Shown in pieces: positions 1 through 5,850 of a DNA stretch of 8,114 nt (its first letter is position 1; each line of letters opens with the position of its first letter). The notes under the pieces are model-generated. The model worked only from the letters and a program-made list of their open reading frames with translations, was not told the DNA's origin and searched no databases. The stretch is from Cellvibrionales bacterium UBA5860 (GTDB lineage: Bacteria > Pseudomonadota > Gammaproteobacteria > Pseudomonadales > Porticoccaceae), in assembly GCA_002431545.1 (NCBI GenBank), contig DJFY01000063.1, forward strand, positions 1,389-9,502, read 5' to 3'. The translations under genes were made by a program, and so were the position numbers.

Positions 1-1212
1 TTCCTCATCGTGCAGGACCTGGTCGTCGTGCTGGTGATGATCGGTCTCAATGCCCTGAATGCGACCGGAGAAGTCACGTTGACCCAGGCGGCATTCGCCA
101 TATTGCTTAAGGGCGCAGGTTTCCTGCTGTTTGTTGGATTGGCCATGCGGTACCTGTTGCCACGGCTGCTGCACATGCTGTCACGTTCCCAGGAATTGCT
201 GGTGCTGTTCGGCATCGCCTGGGGAGTGGCGCTGGCGGCGCTCGGCGCCACGCTTGGTTTCAGTAAGGAGGTAGGCGCCTTTGTCGCGGGCGTGTCATTG
301 GCCTCCACGCCCTACCGGGATGCGCTCGGCGCACGCCTCACGAGCCTGCGTGACTTTCTGCTGCTGTTCTTCTTTCTCGACCTGGGGGCGCGACTCGACC
401 TGGGGTTGCTGGGCACTCAACTGGTTGAGTCGCTGGTGTTCTCCCTGTTCGTCCTGATTGGTAATCCCCTCATCGTCATGGTCATCATGGGCGTGCTGGG
501 TTATCGCAGTCGTACCGGCTTCCTGGCTGGGCTCACGGTGGCCCAGATTAGCGAGTTCTCCCTGATCCTGGGGGCGCTGGGCCTGAGCCTCGGCCATATC
601 GATCGTGAAACCATGGGCCTGATCACGCTGGTGGGCCTGATCACGATCAGCGTTTCTACGTACATGATCATCTATTCGCATCCGCTGTATGAGCGCCTGG
701 CGCCCTGGCTTGGGGTCTTCGAACGCAACCGGCCTCACCGGGAGACTGAGCAGGATGCCGTGCCGAATGATGCCGTGCCACTGGTCATTCTGTTCGGGCT
801 GGGGCGTTACGGTAACAGTATTGCCCGAACCTTACGTGAGAGGGGCTGGCGGGTGCTGGGCGTCGATATTAATCCGGACCTGACTCGTGCAGGAGATTCC
901 ATGGGATACCCGGTTATGTTCGGGGATGCCGAAGATCCCGAGTTCATCGCGACGCTGCCGCTTAGACGGGCGCATAGTGTGGTGAGCACGGCTCGCGAAC
1001 GTCACGTCAATCTATCGCTTATTCACTCGCTGCGTAGTCATGGTTACGACGGCCGAATCGCTATTGCGGCACAAGTGCCGAATGACGTCGCCAGGCTGGA
1101 ACAGGCTGGCGCCGATCTGATTCTGGTGCCGTATGCGGACGCCGCCCGCGAGGCGGCCGACCGCATCATGGCCCCGGATTTCGGGCGGCAACCGTTCCAG
1201 GAGGCTCAATGA
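1..1212 (+). CDS. Kef-type monovalent cation:proton antiporter with TrkA-N domain (5' end outside window)
   Basis: This is an inner-membrane CPA2-family antiporter exchanging K+ or Na+ for protons. The frame is open from base 1, so the real start lies upstream; the first GTG (base 10) falls inside the conserved membrane segment with the QDLVVV motif and is not a start. About 230 visible residues are strongly hydrophobic, alternating with short loops, as in the second half of a Na_H_Exchanger domain. A linker follows, then a Rossmann-like TrkA-N/RCK domain beginning with VILFGLGRYG (near residue 259 counted from base 10), followed by an acidic strand end (GVDIN) and FGDAEDPEF, features that bind NAD(H) in this family. 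The stop overlaps the next start as ATGA, so it was probably translated together with the mnhE-like gene. Ion specificity cannot be read. The class is confident. Confidence 0.9.
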   Translation, partial: FLIVQDLVVVLVMIGLNALNATGEVTLTQAAFAILLKGAGFLLFVGLAMRYLLPRLLHMLSRSQELLVLFGIAWGVALAALGATLGFSKEVGAFVAGVSLASTPYRDALGARLTSLRDFLLLFFFLDLGARLDLGLLGTQLVESLVFSLFVLIGNPLIVMVIMGVLGYRSRTGFLAGLTVAQISEFSLILGALGLSLGHIDRETMGLITLVGLITISVSTYMIIYSHPLYERLAPWLGVFERNRPHRETEQDAVPNDAVPLVILFGLGRYGNSIARTLRERGWRVLGVDINPDLTRAGDSMGYPVMFGDAEDPEFIATLPLRRAHSVVSTARERHVNLSLIHSLRSHGYDGRIAIAAQVPNDVARLEQAGADLILVPYADAAREAADRIMAPDFGRQPFQEAQ

Positions 1213-1671
1213 ACTTGAACCGGGAGACAGACATGAAACAGACGGGCCAGGGTTCTGGCTGGTCGACGGTCGTATCACGGGCCCTGCTGTTTTCACTCCT
1301 ATGGTGGGCGCTCAACGCTGGTACCTCGGTTAGGTCTTGTCTGGCGGGACGTGATGGGATTTGTACCCTTCTTCCTTTGGCATTCGTTGAGAGGGGACAT
1401 GGATGTGGCGTGGCGGGCGTTTTATCCGCGTATGCAAATCACGCCGGAACTTATTGAGTATCCGCTTCGACTGCCGCCAGGCCTGCCAAGGGTGATCCTG
1501 GTCAATACGGTGAGCTTGCTGTCGGGCACGCTAAGCGCGGAACTGGGTGGCCAGGTATTGAAAGTTCATGTAGTAGATAGTCCGGGAGACTTCCTGGCAG
1601 AACTGGAGGCTTTAGAACAACGCGTGGGGTGCATGTTTAGAAGCGCCTCTGATGATTTACCGCAGAGGTGA
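1209..1671 (+). pseudogene. mnhE-like Na+/H+ antiporter subunit E, broken by deletion and frameshift
   Basis: MnhE/MrpE is a small membrane subunit of multi-subunit Na+/H+ antiporters. Two frames carry the two ends of the family. The first starts at the ATG at 1209 (ATGA overlap with the antiporter stop, GGAGG just upstream; a second in-frame ATG is at 1233) and encodes SRALLFSLLWWALNAG, the usual first membrane helix. The second frame, from about 1321, encodes RLGLVWRDVMGFVPFFLW, SLRGDMDVAWRAFYP and later VSLLSGTLSAEL and VHVVDSPGDF, the typical C-terminal half. The middle of the protein, normally about 30 residues with a second helix, is absent and the frame changes at about 1320, so an internal deletion caused both. 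The first frame ends at 1457; the second ends at 1671, overlapping the next start. A functional product is unlikely unless this is a sequencing error, and that would not explain the missing residues. Confidence 0.8.
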
Positions 1672-2009
1672 ATGAGGTGCAGCGATTCAAGAATATTTTT
1701 TGTGTAATGGAACATGGGGAGGCCAGCAAGCCCGCATTGGAAAGGGCGGTGGCGCTGGCCGAGAACAACCAGGCTGAACTGATGGTCGCGGATGTGATTC
1801 CACGCTTGCCAGCCGGTATCGGTATGCCCGATGGCGGCTCGGTCTCTCGAGATTACCAGGCGGCAATGGTGAGCGAGCATGACGCCAGCATATCGTTATA
1901 CAGGTCTAGGCACACGGGATCATGTACGGTGCTGGCGTCGATATTGAGTTCGCTCATGTCGTTGACGATTATTACCACTTGCCGACAGGCACGATCGTTG
2001 AGGATATGA
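1668..2009 (+). pseudogene. Universal stress protein (UspA family), truncated
   Basis: The ATG overlaps the upstream stop (ATGA) and follows AGAGGTGA, a good ribosome binding site. The first 70 or so residues are typical of tandem-type Usp proteins: a beta strand (FKNIFCVME), then GEASKPALERAVALA, NNQAELMVADVIPR and IGMPDGG, then QAAMVSEH. Family similarity stops at about base 1880-1893. The remaining residues to 2009 are antisense to a GTPase fragment on the other strand and do not resemble Usp. The C-terminal half with the ATP-binding pattern G-x2-G-x9-G(S/T) is missing. Usp genes commonly accompany mnh and Kef antiporter genes, which fits the neighbours. It is a truncated remnant and probably not functional. 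Confidence 0.78.
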
Positions 2010-2140
2010 CTCAGCACGGTGATCTTCCCTGCGCCGAGAAAGCCGGATAGGACGGTGACGGGCGGTCGATTAGCAGCTTTTTCGTCGTTGAGTTCGGCGC
2101 GCTCTCCGAGACTCTTATGAGCAGTATGAGTCGTATCCAA
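1853..2140 (-). pseudogene. COG0523/CobW-family G3E GTPase, N-terminal fragment with mutated P-loop
   Basis: G3E GTPases of COG0523 are metallochaperones that hydrolyse GTP, many of them linked to zinc. The minus strand reads RPPVTVLSGFLGAG followed by KITVLSHILNDR and VVIIVNDMSELNIDA. This is the start of the long COG0523 subfamily, whose P-loop is normally GKTT; here it reads GKIT, with the magnesium-coordinating Thr replaced by Ile. Recognisable sequence covers about 2060 down to 1920; below that the frame runs into the antisense strand of the Usp remnant and ends at 1853. The CxCC metal motif and the rest of the GTPase are missing. The open frame begins with TTG at 2140, three bases after AAGGAGG, so the start is uncertain. 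It is a remnant, unrelated in position to the intact GTPase at the right end. Confidence 0.75.
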
Positions 2141-2237
2141 GGGCCTCCTTTTTCAGCGCAAACAGCCTGCTTTTGCAGAACGCCAGTTGCTGTGCATCCA
2201 AGTGCGGTATTACTGCGATGTCTTTAGGTGGCGCCAT
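2115..2237 (-). pseudogene. Short leader ORF, possible DksA-like N-terminal fragment
   Basis: A 40-codon minus-strand frame starts at the ATG at 2237 and ends with TAA at 2115, overlapping the COG0523 remnant. It reads HLDAQQLAFCKSRLFALKKE in its middle, which resembles the first helix of DksA-type transcription factors (pattern of the form EQLAFF-x2-RLL-x-LK). In Pseudomonas a zinc-independent dksA paralogue sits directly upstream of a COG0523 gene in the Zur regulon, so the order here would fit. The similarity is short and judged by eye; there is no zinc-finger region or coiled-coil remainder. It could equally be a chance frame. Confidence 0.3.
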
Positions 2238-2297
2238 GATGATCTTGTCGTCCTGCCTATGTTAGCTCAGTACTAATTGCCTTTTATAAAAAGAAAC

Positions 2298-2312
2298 GAT
2301 ATGGCATATCAT
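2298..2312. promoter_or_regulatory. Palindromic operator-like site before the TonB receptor remnant
   Basis: GATATGGCATATCAT contains a perfect 13-base palindrome (GATATG-G-CATATC). It lies 57 bases upstream of the receptor start, beside a weak promoter-like pair: TTGCCT at 2277-2282 and TATGGC at 2300-2305 with a 17-base spacer, the latter inside the palindrome. Thirteen of its 15 bases match the site at 4178-4192 between the divergent dehydrogenase genes. Binding of a dimeric repressor over the -10 region is inferred; no regulator gene is visible in the window. Confidence 0.5.
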
Positions 2313-2369
2313 AAATAGCTTGCCGGATTCGGGTGAGCGTCAAATGACAACAGAGTGTAGGAGAGGGGG

Positions 2370-2630
2370 TTGAAACAGTATCCTAGTAAAAGGGAATGTT
2401 TAGCGGTGTTCGGGGTAGCGGCTGCTTTATTGGTGTTGTCATTGCCAGTACTGGCCAGCGAAATTGTCGGTAGTGAGTCGACGGAACTTGAGACCGTCAT
2501 CGTCACAGCCACTCGCACGGAAAAAAATATTCAGGATGTGCCGGTGTCGATCAGTGTGCAGGATATGAATGTGCTGTTGGAGCAAGGCGTTACCTACGGC
2601 GCGGACGAATTCCGGTATTTGCCCGGTTGA
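2370..2630 (+). pseudogene. TonB-dependent receptor, N-terminal 86 residues only
   Basis: TonB-dependent receptors are outer-membrane beta barrels that import siderophores, metals, cofactors, sugars or hydrophobic compounds using TonB energy. The frame starts with TTG at 2370, behind AGGAGAGGGGG. It has a signal peptide: basic residues first, then AVFGVAAALLVLSLPVLA with cleavage likely after VLAS or nearby. The TonB box and start of the plug follow: ELETVIVTATRTEKNIQDVP, then VSISVQDMNVL. The frame stops at 2630 after FRYLPG, inside the plug; full-length members have 650 or more residues. The remaining plug and the barrel are not found downstream. The VTATRTEKNIQDVP style is common in large receptor families of proteobacteria that take up catabolic substrates. 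Operator and signal peptide remain, but the product cannot be a transporter. Confidence 0.8.
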
Positions 2631-2805
2631 GGATTATCGGCTAAACAGCCAAAGTGTTCGTCGAGTGCTTTCTGGTAGGTATTTCTCTGGATCCTTACCC
2701 TGTTGTTTTTGCATCACGACCGGCCTAACGTAACGGCGTGATTGCCGCCATTGTTTTGTTCGCCTATTTGCACAGGTCAAGCATAGAGGGGGAGAAGTAA
2801 TCAAT

Positions 2806-2834
2806 GACCTCGACCCCATTGAGGTTCATTTTTT
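2806..2834 (+). terminator. Weak hairpin followed by six T
   Basis: ACCTC (2807-2811) pairs with GAGGT (2821-2825) across a 9-base loop, and TTTTTT follows at 2829-2834. The stem is only five pairs plus one G-T wobble. It would act on plus-strand transcripts coming from the receptor remnant. Confidence 0.3.
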
Positions 2835-2874
2835 GCTGCCAGTAGCGGTATAAATAGAGCAAAGGCTGTTGGTT

Positions 2875-2900
2875 CCCTGGCGCGCTATGGCACGCCAGGG
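2875..2900. terminator. Strong GC-rich hairpin downstream of the alcohol dehydrogenase
   Basis: CCCTGGCG (2875-2882) and CGCCAGGG (2893-2900) form a perfect eight-base inverted repeat, about 45 bases past the dehydrogenase stop on the minus strand. There is no T run on either side, so it is either an RNA 3'-end stabilising or pausing structure or a remnant, not a standard intrinsic terminator. Confidence 0.35.
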
Positions 2901-2920
2901 GAGACTATCCATACGCCTAC

Positions 2921-2944
2921 TAGTAGCCCCATTAGTAGCCCCAT
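2921..2944. repeat. 12-base perfect tandem duplication
   Basis: TAGTAGCCCCAT occurs twice in immediate succession, ending one base before the stop codon of the alcohol dehydrogenase. Two copies only; most simply a replication-slippage duplication. Confidence 0.85.
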
Positions 2945-4135
2945 CTACCAGGCGGCGCGATAAAGCGCTTCAAATGCTGCTGCATCAACGGGACGTGGAT
3001 TAGTGAAGTTTACCGAGTCAACGATTGCATCTTCGATTAGCGCTGGAAGCAGGTCTTCTTCACCGCCCAGCTCTGATATAGATTTATCGATACCAATGTC
3101 GCTGCGAAGCTGAAGCGCCGCATCGATTGCACCGGCAGCGGTTGCTGGCCCCGAAGGTGCGAGTACCTTCGCCACTTCTGCATACTTATCAGCTCGTTTC
3201 GGCATATTGTATTCCATTACATGAGGCAGCATGGTTGCCAATGTCTGACCGTGTGCGGCATTGAGTCTGGCCGAAATTGCGTGGCCAGTTCCATGTACAG
3301 ATCCCAGCCCCGCTACAGCAAAGGCTATTGCCGCCCTGGCGGATGCCAACAGCATCTGCGACCGTGCCTCTATATCCGATCCATCCTCGACCGCTTTACG
3401 CAGATACTTGCCGACCCTGGCGATTGCATCGAGCGCGATCGGATCTGAGTAGTTACAGGCCCCAAGCGATACGTAGGCTTCAATCGCGTGGGTCAACACA
3501 TCATATCCGCACGTCGCAGTAGGATAGGCAGGCAGGCCGATGGTGAGGTCGGGGTCGAGTACGGCGAAGGCTGGCATGATGCTCGGGTGTATCACATAAG
3601 TCTTACGGCCCAAACGGGTGTTTGTAATCACACAAGCGCCGTTGGTTTCCGAGCCAGTCCCCGCAGTGGTAGGAACCGCGATGATCGGTGCTTGTGCATC
3701 CGCAGGCCTGGATGCCTCCTCATCGTCGTTGTCGCTGCCAGCCACCAGTGCGGATACAGGTGCCTGGAGTGCTTCTACGGTGCCGCCGTTGGCCGCCAAT
3801 AGCGCGATCGATTTGCCACAGTCGATGGAAGAGCCACCGCCAATGGGGACAACACAAGCGTCGCCCAGCGCTTTGAGTCTCTCGGCGCCCGCCTCCACGT
3901 TCAGGTCTGTTGGATTGGGCTCGACGCCGTCGAATACATCGACGCGCAGATTAGCGGTTTTGAGCGCGTCCAGGATAGGTTGCAGAACACCACTAGCTGC
4001 CAGATTTTTGTCTGTAACAACGAGCGCTGCGTTCTTTCCAAACGATTTTATATGGCTGTTCAGCTCCTGGCTGGCGCCGCGACTAAAGACAATCTTGGGT
4101 AGTGGATTAACAACAAAATTCTCTTCTGAAAGCAT
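2945..4135 (-). CDS. Iron-containing (group III) alcohol dehydrogenase
   Basis: A cytoplasmic NAD(P)-dependent dehydrogenase of the FucO/iron-ADH family, oxidising an alcohol to an aldehyde or ketone, or working in reverse. The chosen start is the ATG at 4135, preceded by AAGGAG at good spacing, giving 396 residues; the frame could extend 14 codons to 4177, but that start would lie inside the palindromic operator. The N-terminal dinucleotide domain shows PIGGGSSIDCGKS (residues 97-109) and VPTTAGTGSE (154-163). Metal ligands by family alignment are D212 and H216 (YDVLTHAIEAY), H281 (SVHGTGH) and H295 (AAHG). Length and all signatures are normal, so it should be active. It is divergent from the SDR gene, sharing an 87-base intergenic region with the palindrome, which suggests joint control. 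The substrate is unknown; family resemblance alone does not separate alcohol dehydrogenases from related reductases. Confidence 0.92.
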   Translation of the reverse strand: MLSEENFVVNPLPKIVFSRGASQELNSHIKSFGKNAALVVTDKNLAASGVLQPILDALKTANLRVDVFDGVEPNPTDLNVEAGAERLKALGDACVVPIGGGSSIDCGKSIALLAANGGTVEALQAPVSALVAGSDNDDEEASRPADAQAPIIAVPTTAGTGSETNGACVITNTRLGRKTYVIHPSIMPAFAVLDPDLTIGLPAYPTATCGYDVLTHAIEAYVSLGACNYSDPIALDAIARVGKYLRKAVEDGSDIEARSQMLLASARAAIAFAVAGLGSVHGTGHAISARLNAAHGQTLATMLPHVMEYNMPKRADKYAEVAKVLAPSGPATAAGAIDAALQLRSDIGIDKSISELGGEEDLLPALIEDAIVDSVNFTNPRPVDAAAFEALYRAAW

Positions 4136-4175
4136 AGCTGGCTCCTTAGGTTTATTTGCTACTACTCGATATTTC

Positions 4176-4192
4176 ATGATATGTTATATCAT
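4176..4192. promoter_or_regulatory. Palindromic operator between divergent ADH and SDR genes
   Basis: ATGATAT and ATATCAT form a perfect inverted repeat around GTT. Outer arms ATTTCAT (4171-4177) and ATGAAAT (4196-4202) form a second, wider inverted pair. The site sits roughly midway between the two start codons, at 4135 and 4223, the classic place for one dimeric regulator to control both promoters. The core GATATGTTATATCAT matches 13 of 15 bases of the site at 2298-2312. The regulator family is not identifiable from the site alone. Confidence 0.6.
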
Positions 4193-4222
4193 CTCATGAA
4201 ATAAGGGCTTGGCTGGTAAAAT

Positions 4223-4984
4223 ATGACGGAAATGAACGGTAAAGTTGCCATCGTTACGGGCGCTGCCCGGGGTTTGGGGCGAGCCTATGCAATCCATCTC
4301 GCGAAGCATGGTGCACAAGTCGTTGCGGGCGATGTGAGTGATTGCAGTGACACGGTTGCTGAAATCGAAGATAACGGTGGTGAGGCATTAGGTATTCACC
4401 TGGATATTGCCGAGACTGCTTCGTGTGAAGCGATGGCCAAGGCGACGCTCCAGCGCTTTGGTCGTATAGACGCCCTTGTTAACAACGCCGCGCTTTATGC
4501 CGGACTATCTGCCGCGCCGGCAAACAAAATCGACGAAGACGAATGGCAACAGGTGATGAACGTAAATGTCACCGGTCTCTGGCGCTGTGCAAAAGTAGTT
4601 ATCGATCCGATGAAAGAGGTTGGCGGCGGTAGCATTGTCAACATTGCTTCGCTCGCGGCTCTGCATGGCATTCCTAATAGCGCTCACTATGCGACCAGCA
4701 AAGCCGCTGTCATCGGCTTGAGTCGCACACTGGCCCGTGAGCTCGGCCGTTACTGGATCCGCGTCAATTCAATCGGGCCGTCAGCGGTCATGACCGAAGG
4801 CACCAGCGAATTCATGGGCGATCGCCTTGAGCGAGCCAAAGAAGCCATAGCCGCTGGGCAAAGCCTGCGCCGGAATCTGGAGACCGACGACCTGGTCGGG
4901 ACGGTTCTATTCCTGGCGAGCGATGCGAGCAAGTTCATTTCTGGCCAGACCATTATGGTTGATGGTGGAACTCACTTTCTCTAA
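4223..4984 (+). CDS. SDR-family NAD(P)-dependent oxidoreductase
   Basis: A classical short-chain dehydrogenase/reductase of 253 residues, the normal length. The cofactor loop TGAARGLG is at residues 12-19. Asp37 (GDVSD) ends the second strand, which favours NAD over NADP. NNAA is at 87-90, and the catalytic set is N115 (NVNVTG), S143 (NIAS), Y156 and K160 (HYATSK). The C-terminal pattern FISGQTIMVDGG is standard. The reaction is oxidation or reduction of a hydroxyl/keto group on a small, probably hydrophobic, molecule; the substrate cannot be inferred. The start at 4223 has a weak ribosome site; an alternative in-frame ATG is at 4232. It is divergent from the iron alcohol dehydrogenase, and the two may act on the same compound. 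A terminator-like hairpin follows at 5016-5056. No defects seen. Confidence 0.92.
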   Translation: MTEMNGKVAIVTGAARGLGRAYAIHLAKHGAQVVAGDVSDCSDTVAEIEDNGGEALGIHLDIAETASCEAMAKATLQRFGRIDALVNNAALYAGLSAAPANKIDEDEWQQVMNVNVTGLWRCAKVVIDPMKEVGGGSIVNIASLAALHGIPNSAHYATSKAAVIGLSRTLARELGRYWIRVNSIGPSAVMTEGTSEFMGDRLERAKEAIAAGQSLRRNLETDDLVGTVLFLASDASKFISGQTIMVDGGTHFL

Positions 4985-5015
4985 CCGCTATTTTTGATCG
5001 CTTGTTTGTGAGTGC

Positions 5016-5056
5016 ACTGGGAACTCCAGTTAAGCCGCGAGTCCCCACTGAGTTTT
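5016..5056 (+). terminator. Imperfect hairpin and T-rich tail after the SDR gene
   Basis: ACTGGGAACTC (5016-5026) faces GAGTCCCCACT (5039-5049) with nine of eleven pairs, followed by GAGTTTT. It lies 32 bases after the SDR stop, so it is a plausible transcription end for that gene. Confidence 0.4.
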
Positions 5057-5090
5057 ACTGATTCACGCCAATTTCAGTCGCCCGATTATA

Positions 5091-5240
5091 TTAAGGAAAC
5101 TCTGATTAATTACCATGCGTTGCCATGGCGTCGTTAAAAACAGGCTCAAGCTGCTCATTTATTAGACCTAAACTCTGCGTTATCGCCTGTTTTTTGCCTA
5201 GCACTGGCCGCCTCGCCCACATTAATCAGAGTTTCCTTAA
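5091..5240. mobile_element. MITE-like element with perfect 20-base terminal inverted repeats
   Basis: TTAAGGAAACTCTGATTAAT at 5091-5110 is matched exactly, inverted, at 5221-5240. The outermost TTAA on each side can be read as a 4-base target duplication (it fits the YTAR preference of IS5-group elements), leaving GGAAACTCTGATTAAT as the 16-base terminal repeat of a 142-base element. The interior also folds back: AAAAACAGGC near 5136-5145 is inverted as GCCTGTTTTT near 5185-5194, with partial pairing between. It has no coding capacity, so it would need a transposase supplied in trans. The link to IS5 rests on the GGAA start and the TTAA site only. Confidence 0.75.
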
Positions 5241-5241
5241 G

Positions 5242-5548
5242 TTTATTCCCGGGGTGGGCTGGTTCTTGCGGGTATTTGGTTTTTGGACGGGCGGGCCGGA
5301 ACGGGGGGCAGACTCTGCTCCTGCCGGTTTTTAGTTGCTTTTGTAGACTGTTGATTGATGACCGATCATCACCATTATTTTGGTGGACCCCGCACCGTGG
5401 TGACGAATGCCACTCCTGGCGCACCGCGACAGATTCGAGTCACATTGGGAATGGTGTTTTGATATTTTAACCCCACCCGGGCACTACCGGTTTAGCCTCA
5501 GAATAATGAACATCTTCATTAAGTGCCATAATCGCGTGGGAAATGTTT
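5242..5548. other. Geneless stretch between MITE and IS3 fragment
   Basis: Frames crossing this stretch are short, proline- or arginine-rich and match no known family. GGCAG (5307-5311) and CTGCC (5321-5325) followed by GGTTTTT (5326-5332) could be a weak terminator. CACCA-TTATTT-TGGTG near 5378 is a small hairpin. No other element is supported. Confidence 0.4.
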
Positions 5549-5700
5549 ATGGGAACGAGAAGGAATATTCACCCGAGTTCAAACTGATATTAGTTGAATT
5601 ATCGAACCACCCCGGCCAAACGATTGCCCGAGTGGCTCGCGATGTGGGAATACCACTTGGCACTTTGGGTTACTGCGGCGAGAGCGCGACCCTCAGCTAA
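5549..5700 (+). pseudogene. IS3-family OrfA transposase fragment
   Basis: The frame reads KEYSPEFKLILVELSNHPGQ and then TIARVARDVGIPLGTL, a helix-turn-helix of the HTH_Tnp_1 type found at the N-terminus of IS3-family OrfA proteins. A natural ATG at 5549 is in another frame; adding one base near 5560 would join it to the conserved frame, so a one-base loss there is likely. After about base 5664 the similarity ends and the frame stops at 5700. OrfA is normally about 90-100 residues, followed by OrfB with a DDE domain; neither the rest of OrfA nor OrfB is present. It is a dead remnant. Confidence 0.65.
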
Positions 5701-5768
5701 ACCCTTTGCAAGCCAATCTATTGGCGCGCGTGCCACCTCGGTTATTCCTAGCAGACAGTCGTTCCCCT

Positions 5769-5808
5769 ACTGCAATTAAAGACATGTTATTACATAACTG
5801 CAATTTAA
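5769..5808. repeat. Direct repeat flanking the Zur-like palindrome
   Basis: ACTGCAATTAAA (5769-5780) recurs as ACTGCAATTTAA (5797-5808), 11 of 12 bases identical, 28 bases apart. The second copy overlaps the right arm of the palindrome at 5786-5798. It may be a regulator site pair in the promoter of the 83-residue gene, or a local duplication. Confidence 0.5.
5786..5798. promoter_or_regulatory. Zur-box-like palindrome upstream of the orphan gene
   Basis: GTTAT-TAC-ATAAC is a five-base perfect inverted repeat. All ten arm bases match the core of the gammaproteobacterial Zur box, GTTATANTATAAC, and the two bases to the left (AT) also match the extended E. coli form. It lies 52 bases upstream of the start at 5851, beside a possible -10 (TATGAT, 5809-5814). 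Zinc control is inferred from this match and from zinc-type genes in the window. Confidence 0.45.
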
Positions 5809-5850
5809 TATGATTTTCTTACCCCCAGCACAACCCTATAGGAACCACCC

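Larger units (their letters stand above)
2631..2944. other. Geneless stretch between receptor remnant and alcohol dehydrogenase
   Basis: No convincing gene is visible. A 61-codon minus frame (2819 to 2634) has no recognised motif. The stretch holds two hairpin candidates (2806-2834 and 2875-2900) and a 12-base tandem duplication next to the dehydrogenase stop codon. It probably marks where the rest of the receptor gene was lost. Confidence 0.5.

Noticed and set aside
615..645. Direct repeat GGGCCTGATCACG, 18 bases apart
   Set aside because: It encodes the repeated GLIT pattern of a transmembrane helix in the antiporter and keeps frame; ordinary coding similarity.
295..738. A 147-codon minus-strand frame within the antiporter
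   Set aside because: Gln/His/Arg-rich antisense of a membrane-protein gene; no independent start signal or known domain.
2921..2944. Considered as part of a CRISPR or longer satellite array
   Set aside because: Only two 12-base copies without spacers; no CRISPR array is present in the window.
4176..4192. Considered as a Zur box because of its A/T-rich palindrome
   Set aside because: The arms read ATGATAT/ATATCAT, not GTTAT/ATAAC, and the controlled genes are dehydrogenases.
3618..4199. A 193-codon plus-strand frame antisense to the iron alcohol dehydrogenase
   Set aside because: It is Ser/Ala-rich with no family motifs and lies fully over a gene whose catalytic residues are all conserved; it is a shadow frame.
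5125..5424. Short frames on both strands across the MITE and following stretch
   Set aside because: They cross the terminal repeat boundary and are low in recognisable structure; no coding support.
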